Assembly (NCBI GenBank): GCA_029207755.1 | Contig: JARCOQ010000008.1 | Location: 32,028,521-32,092,520, forward strand | DNA: 64,000 nt | Direction of reading: 5' to 3' | Source: Chamaea fasciata | Lineage: Eukaryota > Chordata > Aves > Passeriformes > Sylviidae | Shown: piece after piece, positions 37,940 to 51,964 of the stretch | How the letters are laid out: every line of letters begins with the position of its first letter | Numbering within the stretch: position 1 is the first letter of the stretch | Translations under genes and position numbers: made by a program | The notes under the pieces: generated by a model | The model's input: the letters and a program-made list of their open reading frames with translations, nothing else | Told to the model about the DNA's origin: nothing | Databases searched by the model: none

Positions 37940-40900
37940 GAGGATCTGACCCTACATGGGGAAAGGCAACTTAACTGAAAGGGGTGGGCAATATCTGAAA
38001 ACATATAACAAAACCCAAAAACAAACAGAAAAAAAAAAGACATTGTCCTTATGAATAAGCAGAACTCCCCTTGACATTTAATAGCTTCTGAAACAGACAA
38101 GTGTACACTAAAATGTGCATGTAGCTACCCACGCCCACACACATGAGGCTATAATGCATCCATGCGTAGCTTTTTTGACTATACACTGAAATTTTACACT
38201 CAGTGATAATCAGGTATCTACAGAACCATCAGCAAAAATCAGTTTCATGCATAATGGACCAGTGTCAGACTATTCCACTTTTGATTTATCTATCCTCTCT
38301 ATATATTTATAACTAATCTTAAGATCTGTGCTTGTCACCATGACAGATTAAGCAGATTTAAAAATAATCGTTTGGGTATTTTCTGCCGTGGACTATCAAA
38401 TTAGCTGCATAATAAAGCCAGTGAATATCAAATTTCAAGAGTATGTTAATCATACACATTTCACATGTGTAGTTAAGCATTTCCCAACACAGAAGCCAGC
38501 CTTGACAGGCTAGAATTCAGCACAGTGCCCCTAATTCTAGCGTGTAAGTGAAATACACCTGCCCAGATTCCTTTCTATAGTCTTCAATGCTGTATTTCCA
38601 CAAGATGAGCAAAAAAGGAATCACGGCCAAATTAAGAAAAAATGTATCACCATGAGACGTCAATAATGTTTAAGCACTTTCAAGCTTAGTAAAGAGAAAT
38701 TATTTTACTACATTTTAAGTAAAGAGTTGTAGGGGATTCAGTTCTAACAGCGGGGGTAAATTAATTGGGATTTCCTATGCAGCCAGTGGAGAAGGTCCAC
38801 AGAATACTGGGATTTTTAAAATGCTAGTTTGAAATGAACTGCAACTATTTATTTAGTTTATGAACTGTAGAACTGTCATTGCTGTCAGCCAAATTGCATG
38901 CATTAGTATGTAAATTAAAAATATAGGGCGTGATTCTAAAACTCTCTGTCACATAGAAGCTTTCCTCTGAAACAAGTGCCACTGTGAGTAACGAGCAGGC
39001 TCCCAGAAAGGGCTTGTGGAGAGCCAGGCCCAGAGTGCACAGCTGAGAGAAGCTATTTAAAAAACCACTGAGTCTCACCCTCTGCAATGATGGATGTGTG
39101 GGGATAAACACAACCACCTAGACCTGTAACACAGGCCTGGAAAATCTCATTCCACTCCGCAGGGAGAGAGGAGTCTCAATTGTACCTCATGCCTGATTGC
39201 TAAAAATGCTGAGTTACATTAACTGCTGATTATCTGCAGGAAGGCACCACACTTGGAAAGAAGGGCACTGAAAAACCATCATTAGATTATAAAAGGCAGA
39301 CAGAAAGAGCAGATTCTTTCACTGCAACCCAGCAAGGACTGTGTGCAGAATACACTTAACATTCATTACAATAGAGGAAATCTGACAGGTTTAATAAAAC
39401 CGAGATGATTTTCCTTGACTTCTGTGACTTACCTTTTCTTCACTGACTACACCTATTCCTCAGACCTTCTGGCACCCAATCATTATTCTTGTGGCCATTT
39501 TCAATACTCTGAACTATTTAAAAACTCTTATGTCAGCCAGCTAAGTTCAGCTGTAAGAAAAGAGCCATTGGGCTGGAACTTGGAAAATCCTACCAAAAAA
39601 TTAATTTATAACTTGCCTTTTTACAAAAAATATATGTAATTCCATTTGGCTGAGGTGAAATGAACATTAAATCCTTATCTATGTTCTCATTTGTTTCAAC
39701 AGAATTTCCAGATTCCAAAATATTGTCTTGAGCATTCTACTGTAAAAGTTTTACAACTGCATGCACCAAAACATAGGAAAAGAAATCACCATTGCAGGTG
39801 AACTAAAGGATTTGCTAAACAGTACCCTGACTAAAAAATTAATGTGAAGTAAAAAAAAATTGCTTATAGGACATACGCATATATTGCATTTTCTCCCACC
39901 TGCAAGATGTTGGATTTACTGTCCTGGAAAAGAGCATTTTATTCTCCCTTGTGAAGGAAGAAATCAGGAACAGCACAAGTTACTCATTCCTTTCCTACGT
40001 GCCTTGTACCTCACTGGGATACACTGATGTGTGTGATGAGCACTGAAGCTAGAAAGTAACTCATGAAAACCTGTTTACTGCATGAGCAGGCTAAAGGAGA
40101 AAAATTCTGATACGCAGCCAAATTCCAGAGTAGTTGACAGGGGACGACATGGTGACAGGCTGAAAACAATTAAATGCTGTTTTAAGACACAACAGAACAG
40201 GAATAATGAGAGTTGAAGCATACTCTGTTGAGCACTTGGTTGAATTAGCTGATTTCAATATATTACTGCTCTTTGGGTATCTCAGAGTACAAAACAGAGA
40301 GCTGATCTGGAAGCTTTTTCCTTTTCAACATGTACGAAAACCTCAGAAGCTCTACATGTTGTGACCCAAAACATTTAACTTCTGAACCACTGCCATGGTG
40401 TGTCACAGGAGATGCAATTCGATAGTCTTTTATTTTCTCTTAGACCTGATCAGAAAAGAAAACAATACTGTTTGTAACTCAGACTAAAATTCCCAGGAGG
40501 CACCAGGGTTGATTTTAGAAAGCATTTCAAGCTTTCAGTGAACTGAACAGTGAGAAAAATGCAGATAAGAATGGCCTTCTCTGTACCTCTTGGACCATGG
40601 AGACAGTGACCTAATGTACAGTTATTTTTTATCAAGGCATTCTCCCATTTCAGGAGATGGAATTGTTTGGTAAACAGTGGATCAGAAGTCTGTCTCTAAT
40701 GATAGCAGGAAATGGTTACAGCAATGACAGAGTAAATCTGAACAGCTCTTCTTACATCCAGTGGGCAGAGCTATTTTCAACAATCCTATTGTAAATTCAT
40801 ATCCCTACTAGATCATCTCGATTTTTCTACACCAAAAGAGAAACTGCCATGAATTTCAACTGGTTTAGGGAAAAATAAAAAACCAAACCCACAAAATAAA

Positions 40901-43900
40901 AGGAGAGAGAAAACTAGAAAGATAAATATTTTATATGTCTGTAAGAAATACATCCTCTGCTCCTAAATACCCATCCTAACTGAATTGAACTGTCTGCCCA
41001 GGAGAGGTTTCCATTAGTCCTCATCCACGTGAGGATATTATTTCCAGTAACATCCCAGCAGATAACCCTGTGCCAGCTATGGAGCTTCACACCCCCGTGG
41101 GCTGGCTGGAAAAGCCATGGTGGAAGACGTGACCTGGCAGGAGGGGTACAAACATCTGGGAAGGACGTGCTTTTGAGGACTTCAGCCGGGGCAGGTGAGG
41201 ACAGACAGCAGGAGGAAAGCACCCCAGGGCACAAAGGCAAGGAGAAACAGGTAGCAGACATGAGATTTGCTTTCCAAAGACCAACTGAGCCATGAGGACC
41301 TACAGCAGATGAGCTCAAGCATCAACAGGTTATAGAAAACATTCAGCTTGGTAGTACCTCTTCGATTTTAATTTAAAATTTACTCAGTTATTGGGAAGCT
41401 GAAACAGTTTGCCAACACCGTTATCTAGAAAGAGCTGGAATAAACTGGGCTGATTTTGACACCAGTGAGGCAATTCCATGCTGATTCATTATCAACCACT
41501 GTGTAAGTCTGGAAATAAGACTTTCCCTGCCTCACTGTCTGATCCCTCGCTATAAAAACAAAAGAGTTCTTAGGCACAGTTCAGAAAACTAATTATAAAA
41601 GTCTCCTACTGAAAAGATTTAGAAGTAAAATAATCCAATAATTAGAATTAAGTAGGTTGGTCTTTGGTGACAAATCAGCATAATGAATCTAGTTACGTGG
41701 ATGGCCAAGGCATGGGGCTAAGAGGCTTCTGGCTGAATCAGATTAAACACATGGGCTGGAACAAGACTGGTTGCTACAAAATTTTTAGAATGTTGCTACA
41801 AAATATTTAAAAGCTTCATAATTTTTCTATGCATCTAAGTCAAGTGATTCACATTCCTGTACACCAGTGCATCAGCTGACTTCCAATAAACAAGAACCCT
41901 TTCCTCACAGATATTTTCAGAAACTCAGGCTTTTTGCCTCTGCATATGGTGTGTTTCTTTCCATGGAAAAGAAAATACTAGCTTTCTTACCATTTTACTT
42001 TGCAGCACATGGAAAATTATTTAAATAAAAATAAATAAGAGAAAATAGAGAGAAAAAAAACCCCAGCAACATCCCATTCAAAGTTATCTTCTCAATCTAC
42101 CCAGAGGAATTATGTACCCTTCTAATATTTCTTTTTTATAGTTCACAGTTCACTGCTATCATGTCTTTCTTCCTCTGTAGAGTAGTAAAAACATAATATC
42201 AGAAATACTTGACACACTTCCTCATTTGTTTAATGGTGATGATACAGGGAAATTACTCCCCTAATATATTTGAACATTTAGCTTATTATCCTGAGTGAGT
42301 TTTCTCCGAAAGCTCAATGTATTAAAACAAAACACATCTTTCTATGATCAACTGCGAAGGGTAAGAGGGCAAAATTCTTTAATTAAAATTAGAGTGGTTT
42401 TGTGATTCTATCCCAGCAGATACTGCTTCTACTGCAGCTTAGTTTACTGAGACTTTCATTGAGTCTCACTCACCCGCAAGCAATGAGATTTTCACACATG
42501 AATTAGGCTTTTCATTCAATAACTTCAAGGTTACAATCTAATGCTACCCCAGTGGTTTGCTGAAAAAGGCAAGGTTGGGAGCAGCCCTCAATCAGTGTTT
42601 GCTGAGGCCAAAAGAACTCGTGCCCAATGCAGAGGGGGAAGCTGACACTCAGCAAAGCAGGGGAACCTCCTCTTTGTTTACTTTAACTCTGTTTATTTTA
42701 TTTTGAATGCAAATACTGTGGCTTTACCAAGACATTAGCTGTGCACTGTCCCAGTCCCTTCATGAGCAGCCAAAAGCAAATACCTGCTAAGCAAGTTGCA
42801 CTACTGCAGTTGCAAAGAAGGACGTCCAGAAGAGCTGGAACATTTCACAGAGTCAGCCACGGTTAATTCATGCTGAATTACCCTCCCTGCATAAATGTCT
42901 GTGCAAATGACAGACTTAATAAGCCTTCAAAGCTGACACCATATTTATCATTGATTAAATTTTTAAAATCAAAGTAACTATAGCTTTTACAGACATGTTT
43001 AGATTAAGACTGACATTAATGCCGTATATCAGTTTAAATCACTTGCAATTATGCAGGTGCTTGGTGCTTGTATTTCAGTCATTTGAGGCTAAATTGGGGC
43101 AGACAACCCATAGCTCCATATTGGATAACAAAGCTTTGGAACGCTCTTAAGGCCTTTACAGACATTGTTTGTCTAATATAGAATATTCCTAAAGCTTCTC
43201 TCCGTGGACTGTAAATGTGTAAATTGTCCTTGCTGGAAAAAAGAAATAGTAGACAATCTTGAAATGAAAATCTATACAACACCTAACATACCCAGGAGAG
43301 TAAATTAAGGCTTTGAGAAAAATCTCCAGCTTGTATGTATGTGACTTTGGAAATGTAACATTATTGTTTTACCGTAATTGTGAAAATGGTGAAAAAAATC
43401 TGGAATTTCTGTATGGGGGTTGATGCATGTCCAGAATAAATTATACTTTTTGTATCTTTCTGGCTACAATTAAACAACAAAAAAAAAGCAATTCGTCTGG
43501 TGATGAAAGCAGAATTCAAAAAAAAGAAATTCCACCACGGAATTCATATGTTATTCACCATATTTCATTAATATTTCATTTTTTGCAGCACTCCAAATAC
43601 ACAGTGAAGATATCAGAGAATGTTTTTTTTTCTTTGTAAGAGTTAGAAGGCATTTGATCATAACTACTGAAGTAAATTAAATGGCATTTCAAGAGCAGCC
43701 AACTAAAAACGCTGAAGGCACAAAAAAATTTTGATATCCAAGAAATCACAATTAATTTCAACCATGTAAAATGGGACACAAGATGGTGTGAACCGTTTTT
43801 TATTTGTCATCTGTTTCATTTGATTAGAAACGTATGGTATTTATCAGTCAGTAGAGTGGAAATAGAATTTGCTGTAAATGATAAAGGACGTAAAAAAATT

Positions 43901-45757
43901 ATAGGCAAAAGGAGCAATGGGAGAATTTGTGTAGGTATCTCTTATCAAAGTATATGATAGCTTTCACTTGGGCTGACTACAAAGATGCTTTATTATAGTG
44001 ATTTGTATTGTTCAGTGAGAAAATTTCTAGGATAAACAGTAGTTAATAAAACATAAAAGGTATTACTGAAATTTATTTGGCAATACAATTGACAGTAAAA
44101 AGAGAAATTTTAAATGCAACTCCCATGATACGGAAGCCATTTAAAGAAAGTTTTCTATGAAAATGAAGCCTTGTCCCTTTTCTCATTCTTAGATTTCCTG
44201 CTCCAAATCCAACCGACCAGGATGACTACAGGTTTTTTCCCATTCCCAGAAACTCCTGAAGAAAACCACCATGTACCTCACATCTGCCATATCAGCAGTC
44301 CAAGAAGGGCAGAAACAATTTGCTCTATGTATGGAAAAGGAATTATTTTCCCATACAGACATTCCAAACAAAAGAGACTAAATAATCTGTTATATTGTAC
44401 ATGTATCTGGAGGAGCTACCCATTTATCCCTGAGCTGGTGGAAAGATTCTCTTTTGGTACTTCATTCACTGGAAAATTAGATCAGATTCACACAACTTTT
44501 TTGTGAGCATCCAATAGGTATTAACCAGAGCATAAAACACCTGTTGGATCTAACTTTTTATAGAATAAAAACTTCACACTGCTTGTGCAGGCTGTTCCTT
44601 AGATGTACATTGTCAGATATGTAAATTTATAATATATTTGCCTTTGTAGAGACTTTAAGAGAAGCTCACCCAAGCAACAGGCCAGTGAACACAGCTGAGG
44701 AGGTAAAGGATGAAATAATTCCACAATGCCCTAACACACCAGCTTGTCATGTGCTACAGTTGAGTAATAAGCAAACTAACAGGAAGAGATATCAAAAGCT
44801 TTCTTACCACTGATGATATTAATGGAATTGTATTAATAGGCATTAATGGATTAGGTCACACACTCTGACTATTACTTTTAACAGCTTCTGTTTACAGGCA
44901 CTGTTCAGATTGTAGAGGGCACAGATGGAGAACCAACTCCAGTAAGCACTTTATTAGCCTTTCTGATTTCATTTATTCAGTAACATCTAATCACGTAAAG
45001 TAAGATTAAAGATCTTGACACCCACAGCACAAAAACTAACAAACAGTAATTTTTTGCTCCTTTCTAGATAGACTAATAAGATATTTAGAATAATTAGTCT
45101 GAAAATAGTAAAGAATTAGAACAGTTAATTGCACATCTTTAAAAAAAGTCTCTTAATTAATAAACCATACAGTCTTTGACACTACAATTCATATTCTTCA
45201 AGAGAAAAATACAGCAAAAATACATAACGCTAAACAACACACAGTTAACAAGACTTTTTTTTTATTATATTGGATCACAATTAATGTTGGCCCTGGAGTT
45301 CATCTTTCTATTTTGATAGCTCCTTACACTACTTATGTAGATTAATCCTTGAGGTACTGGCATTCTCTAATACGTGGTTTTGAACCAGGCACTGCACTAC
45401 ACCAACACCAGAGAGGAGACATCTCCACTGCCCTTCCTGAGCCAGGTCCTGCCTGTCCTTAGTGCTATATTTTATATCTGGGCCATTTGCCACAGCTGAT
45501 AAAGGCTGTGACATTATTGAATACCTTCCTCCCAGCTGAGGACATAAAGAACTGCAAATGTCATGCAGACTGATTAAGAATGAGGCAAAGCAAACAGAAA
45601 TCATGCACCTTTTGGAAATAAAAGACCACAAGGAACCTACAATCATTCTCTATCAACAGATAAAGAAAGACTATATTAAGCTGTACTGTTTTTTAGAGTT
45701 TCACTATCTTAAAAACTTAGTAGCATGTGTTTTTTCTCCCCAGGGAAAAAAAAAATA

Positions 45758-45785
45758 GAGTTATTTAATATCAGAGTTATTTAAT
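45758..45785. repeat. Short tandem repeat of gagttatttaat
   Basis: Two copies of the 12-mer lie 16 bases apart. Confidence 0.8.
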
Positions 45786-46891
45786 TAGGTGTTTATTTTA
45801 CATACAGTCTAAGCCTTTAAAGTAAAATTGCGGAGACTGCCTACACCTTTGAGATTCCAGATCCTGTATTTAGAACCAAGCAGGACAGATTGTAACTGTT
45901 CAAATTTTTCTTTTAACAAAGCCCTCAAGAACACAAACCCAGAGTTTAAACTATCAGAGTACAACTCAACCCAAAACTTATCATGTAAAAGGGCATTCAC
46001 ACTTAAACAAAAATGTATAGGGCCAGTGACAAATCTATTGTCTACCAACACCTTACACAGGCAAAATGCCACTCAGATCATTCTAAGAAATTAATTTACC
46101 CATACCTATATGCTACAGAGATGCTTGAACAGAAAAGAAGGGAGGAAACACTAGAAAGGTGAAAAATATGACTTTGTAGTAGGTTAGAAATAAGATTAAA
46201 ATACATAGTCTTATTTTTTCATAGACATAGAAGCCCACGCTTCTATCAAGGAGCACAAAATAAGTTCATGTATATTGTGGTTAAAGTTTTACCTGCACCT
46301 TGTCCATGGCTGCCTTAGAAAACTTCGAAACTTTTCCTCTAGTTAGAAGCTACCACAATGTGCACTATTTTGCAGATCCTAATTTTCCAGAAATGCACTC
46401 AAAATGTAGAGTGTGCAGTTCTCCATGAGGTCTACAAGGAAATAGATTTTCCACAGCCTGGCAGTAAAAAGGCCTGAGCTCTCCCAAGCAAGCAGTCCAG
46501 CAATTAAAAATTGAGCAATAAACTACACTGGAGCAAAACTAGTTTTATGACAGTTGTTAAACCACCTATATTAGTCTTGCAATATTAATAATTGAAACAA
46601 AACGAGTAAAACCAATTTTTCTTATTAAATGGTCTCAAAGGAATTAAAATAATGTATTAGGTTCCTTTTAAAGATATGTGATGCTCAGCATTAGAGAGGA
46701 ATCCTTTTAGTGGTTTTAAGCTTCTTGTTCATCCTTGGTAAATGAATTGTAAAAAAAAAAACCACCCCATAACATGAAATCAGGTGAACTGTGAAAGATT
46801 AGATTAATACTACAGGGTGATTCAGTGCCAATAAATGAATGAGGCAGGGGGAAGGGTGGTCTTTTATGTGTGAAACTGTTGTGCTTCTTAC

Positions 46892-47041
46892 CTCCAGAGC
46901 TTTCAAACGCTCCAAGAGCAATTTTGTTTTTTCCTTTTCCTCCTCAGTGCTGCTGCTCTCACTTCTTGAATCTTCATCTGCCAGCGTGCGAATTTTTTCC
47001 ATGCCTTCTTTACATCTCCTACTGTCTTCTGACAGCTTTTC
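46892..47041 (-). CDS. NCKAP5: NCKAP5 internal exon with acidic Ser-rich stretch and leucine-rich helix (50 codons)
   Basis: The exon follows an acceptor ending CCATTTCAG and stops at CTGGAG|GTAAGAAGC. It is 150 bp and phase 0 at both ends. The peptide starts EKLSEDSRRCKEGMEKIRTL, continues with the acidic serine-rich block ADEDSRSESSSTEEEKEK, and ends KTKLLLERLKALE. The DEDSRSESSST block and the LLLERLKALE helix are the parts I recognise most strongly as NCKAP5. The front third differs more from the mammalian sequence I recall. The peptide is highly charged and would continue the N-terminal coiled coil. The serines in the acidic block are candidate casein-kinase-2-type sites, by inference only. 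Because the exon is a multiple of three with symmetric phase, skipping would keep frame. The open frame runs past the donor into the intron but is not coding there. Confidence 0.96.
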
Positions 47042-49706
47042 CTGAAATGGTTTTTTAAAATGTCATTACTCACAGGTGCAAATGAAGTTAACTATGCAAA
47101 TATCTCCATTTCCCTCTTGTATATGAATGAAAAAAAAAAGACAGAGGAAGTTGCTAGTGACATGATTAAAGCACTAAGTAAGTGGAGCCATGAAGGGCCT
47201 GTGACACATGCTATGCCAATTCTGTAAGTGTATGCACAACTTAACTGCTACATCTACTTCAGATTTTTGAAAAGCAGAAGTCATCATTTCTTTAATAACT
47301 TCCATTTTCTTCTTTAAAAGTTGCAATGAACATTGAACACACCAGCTTTCAAAGGCAGCATTTTGCCACTGAGAGATAAAGCAGTTTATTGAGGAAAAGC
47401 TAACATATGTTCACGCCTAATGTATTTCACCTTTCTTCATCTAGGGCTAATACAGGAATTATTTAAATAATGGGCGGAGAATCAAGCTGCTACCTGAAGA
47501 ATACTGACAAAAAAATTTTCAGAAGTGCCCCAGTCTACTTCTGGTCAGTCAGCCTGAGCTGTTATGAGCTGCAGCTGCTGAGTGGATGGTGGCTGCTGAG
47601 CTTTACCAGAGGTCTGTAGAAATTATAGGATTGAACAGTGAATCCTGCTAAGTCTAACATTTACCTGGCCAAGCCCTCTGTCCACAGAGAGAGTGAGACA
47701 GAGAAAAGAAACACAAGCAGGCAATATAAAGCATTGCCCAAAATGACAAGGCAAGCACAAGGGATAAAAGAGCACTCCACAGATGTTGAGAGTGAACCAT
47801 CATGGGAGCACAACACAGGAGGGACAGGCTCTACCTCGCAAACCACCTTCTCTAACTGCATGAGCAGATGCAGTCTGACAACTCATGAGCAGATTGAGAA
47901 TGGAAAATGTGAGCTAAGTCAACATTAAATACTGTGTGTGTCAGAACAATTCTAGAGAATTCCTTCAATGAGCATCTAGTCTTCGTGCACCTTTCTGCTA
48001 ATTATGTACAAAAGCTCAGACTTTCATGACCTTTGAGTTACCCCATAACTGAGATGTCTACCCCATAACTACTACACACATGCACTCTAAGCACAAAAGT
48101 GTGCATTTTCATGAAGAACTGATCCAGCTTGAATAACCGTGCAAATAAAACTGTTTGAGAGTTAATAGCAAGGCATTATCTTAACTAAACCTCACATAGG
48201 TAACTGAATTAAAAATCAGCACTCCGGATCACATTCACAACAATGTCTTTTTAAAATATTAACTAGCTTAGAAATTGACTATTACTATGTTAAAACTTTA
48301 ATCAAGAATTAGTTTTATATGTTATGGGCTTAATTACTGAACACCCTTACACAAACCATGAAGCAAAGATCTCATTCTGAGCCCCAAAATATAGATGTCG
48401 AAGAGCCATTCCATCAGGTTTCCAACATGATCACAAAGGATCCATAAATACAATACTTGGGGCTTTGGTTTTTTGTGCCTGCTACTCACTGATGAAACAA
48501 TCAAGTATCTGTAAAAGAGCCATTAAACCATTTTTTCAAGTTGCTTGAAGTTGCCCTAGGGAGTGCATTGAGATAAAACACTTCACTGAACTCAGGGGAA
48601 AGAAATGACAAAGGTGTATCTCTGATGCAATTCAAATACAAACTATTATTTTTAGGAGAGAATGTGACTTGAATCGGATGTGGCTAACAATAGAAGAAAA
48701 CATAAACAAGCACGGGGTCACCTTTCCTGCACAAACTCAGGGCAGCAATTTCGAAAGACAGACAGAAAAAAACACAGGTTATGACATTTCATTACAAAAT
48801 GTGGAGTAATGCAGCTTCTCTCAGAGTAAATCTCAGCCACATAAAAAGTAACCTGTTCATCTTCTAATTACAAAATTAGAAGAACTTTGCACACTAGTGA
48901 CATAATGAGGAACACACATCCTGTTTTACTCTGATGTGCACTTGAATATCTCATGACACTTCCTGCCTGGTGCTGAAGTACAGCCCACATAGTTCCAAAA
49001 GTAGTTTACTACTGAGCAATAATAAATGAGTTTCAGCATTTCAGCCATGGAAAAGGTGCAGAACAGAGGACAACTCTTATAACCCTAGAAACTGTGCTTA
49101 GACCCGCCAACTGTGCTGGAGGGCACTGCCCCACCACATTCACCAGGTTCACCTGGGTGATGTCCAGTGAGGGGAAAGCTGAAAATCCACACCCCAGAAA
49201 GCAAACAGGTATTTGTAAAGCATCCTTCGTGCTAAATGTCAAGTCCCTGAAGAGGGAGGATGACGAAGGCTTTTGGAATGACAGAAACCTCTTGAGTGTG
49301 CAAAATCTGTTAATATCAAAGGGAAGGAAGGAAGGGGCAGAGATCTGCCAGAGGAAATGTGCATCTCCTGTGGGATTTTTGTCAAATCCTACAGAGGGCA
49401 CTGGAGTGAGCCTGCTGAAGGAAGCAAACACTGGGGCAAAGCGGCTTACTCCTTTTTCCCCTGGAGTCCTACACTTCTTGCATTATCTCAAATAAAGAGC
49501 ATCTTTTGCCACTCCTGAGCAGTCTCTGCTCATGCCTCACCTACTGCACAGTCACAGGCAGCCTGTGTTCAAACTGAGTAACAAAATCCTCCCCAGGTCC
49601 AAAGTCCAGCAAAGGCAGAGTAAGTGCTGTCCCGCTGATCAGTGCAGTTTAATTTCTGGGAGATGGTAAGTGATGGAAATGGTGTTCTGGAAGTAAAACA
49701 GCTATT

Positions 49707-49748
49707 AAAAAAAAAAAAAAAGAAAAAAAAAGAAAAAAAAAGAAAAAA
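49707..49748. repeat. A-rich (A9G)-like repeat
   Basis: A initial run of about 15 A is followed by repeats of nine A and one G. Confidence 0.93.
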
Positions 49749-50953
49749 GCAGTAACTGCTCTGGGTCTCCCCAGACCAATGAGTTTAAGAGACATGCCTG
49801 TACCATGAGAGGATGAAAACACAGCAGCCTGATAAGAATTCTGCAGTGAAGGCTCATCTACTTCTCTAATGCTCTGTGTCAACAAAGAGACAATAAAAAT
49901 ATGAAAAATTCAAATCTTACTGGAACTAGGATTATGCTTCTCAGTGTAGACCCGTTCCCAGAGAAATTAATGAGAAACTTCCAGTCGAGTCCCACATTGT
50001 GTAAGCTTCTCAGGCTGGTTTAAACTGTCACTGCTCTTCTGAAACCAACAGTATTTTGCAAATGGTAAATGACATCCTGCCCTGACCATTATTTCTAAGT
50101 ATTCATTTTGCTCCATAAATCAAACAAGCAGTCCACTGATGATGAACCCTTTGATGAAACACCACGGGCCCTGTGGCCAATAGAAAACAAGGGATGGAAA
50201 CAGTCCCTGCAGCCCAGGAATGGCAAGCTCTCCAGGATCAATGGAAAGATATAAATCACTAAAGACATTGATCTATGAAGCTGTACAATGCAGTGGCCTG
50301 ACTGAGACTTATCAGAAAGCTGGATTTCAGTTAGCTGAACTAGGAAAGAGCAGTGCAATATTCCCTCTTTCCACTAACAAATAAAGTAAGAACAATAAAT
50401 TAAGAGAGCAGGAAACCCACCTGAAATTGCAAATGATAATTTACTGGAATTTGTGGAATGCAAAGCCAATTTTCTCTCTTCTCTCTTCCACCTAGCTTTC
50501 AGAATATTGAACAGGAAAGTGTTTTCACTGTTGATAAACAGGGAGTAACTATAGTGATAGAAAAGATCATAGAGAAGCTTTCAAAAGATAAGAGAACAAA
50601 CTGCCTATTTCAGAAATTACCTCTTTCTTCATCCCAAGAAAGGCAAAAGGCTGCTAACCCTAACAATTAGTCATTGGGATGTCTCTCCTCTAAGAACTGT
50701 CACCTTTTCAAGGAAAAGTGTTGAAAGGATACTTAGCCAGCTATTTCTTAACTATTTTTTCAGAAATTATGTTATTTTAGAAGTTTTATTGGTAGTACCA
50801 TCAGCTGTCTGTCCTTTGCCCTTTCTTCTTTCAAAGATGCTTTGCAGGAATGACACTACACACATACACACATGGAAAAAAGAGAGCTCACTTTAAAATA
50901 TTTCAATTTGCAGCTATAAAATTTCAAACTAAGAAGAGTAAATGTTAGAAGAC

Positions 50954-50976
50954 ACACACACACAAAAAAAAAAAAG
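50954..50976. repeat. (CA)n followed by poly-A
   Basis: A short acacacac run leads directly into an A run of about 12. Confidence 0.85.
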
Positions 50977-51964
50977 TAGGTGGCAGAGATTATTCTAGAA
51001 TTTCTGTTTTACAGTGAAAGCTATGATCAGGTACTGGACAAGTGGCTATAGTAATACAAGATAGCATAATCTAATGCTGATATAACTGGATCTGAGATGT
51101 AGAGCACTGATTATAAACAAGTACTCTTTCATAAGCACTTGGGACAAAAATCTGATTGAACCAAACAAGAACTAAAAAAGATCAACATCTTTGAAGTGCT
51201 GATTTTCCCAAAGAGTGTTGGATTGCATGAATGGCTTGTCTGGAAAGTGATAAGTAATAATTAGAGATGACATCTTTGCTTGTAGAAGCTAAAGATCATT
51301 TTCATGTGATAAACACAAGTCCTTCAGAGAAGTGAAGTTTTTCAGATGCGATGCAGTAAGGATCAGATACAAAAGTTCTCTATTTCAATTTTGGGTGTCA
51401 GATTGTGATGCCTGAGTGGGATCTTCTTTTCTGAATTCCTTTTAATTCTTCAACTTCTGAAATTTATCAGAGACAAAGGCTTTACAATGGTAACAAATTC
51501 AAATTCTTCTGAGAGTCATGCCTGCAATTTTCCAAAACCACACTTTAATCACACATTAATCGACCAAGAATAAAATATATGTAGGATATATAATTAAACA
51601 GTGCTTATGATTGCTCATAACCACTTAACTGAGAAAAAAAAATCAAAAATATTCACAATGTAGCTATTACTTGTTCTTATTGCAAGGCCATGGTAACAGG
51701 CATCCAAAAATCCAGTCTATGTGGAACCCAAACCATGCTGATAACTCAGCACCTCAAAACACTCAGTGCTTTCTGTGGTGTGTCCAGAGCTTCCACAGGA
51801 TCTTCTAAATAAGGTATTTACTGAACAGTTATCTTAGATTTCAGTGACTGAGTGTGGTGATCTGAGTGCACTACACCACACTTCTAACACTCTTTCTATA
51901 ATCAAGGCAGACTCTTCCCTCCAAACCCAAACTGCAATCTACAGATCCATACACAGAATTGTTT

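Larger units (their letters stand above)
25345..46891 (-). other. NCKAP5: NCKAP5 intron (about 21.5 kb)
   Basis: This is the longest complete intron in the window, from donor GTAAGAAGC at 46891 to the acceptor at 25345. Recognised content is a CR1 3' fragment (29326-29382), a 40-base hairpin (28652-28691), poly-T/pyrimidine tracts near 31457-31494 and a poly-A at 37918-37939 after a GC-richer stretch (about 37640-37900). Three plus-strand or splice-like peptides (30196, 37013 and others) are treated as findings, not genes. I see nothing else of substance in the remaining sequence. Confidence 0.85.

Noticed and set aside
37640..37949. GC-richer stretch ending in poly-A, considered as a processed retrocopy
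   Set aside because: No recognisable coding remnant and no flanking duplication found.
48036..48071. Repeated taccccataact phrase
   Set aside because: Two short copies only. Too small to interpret.
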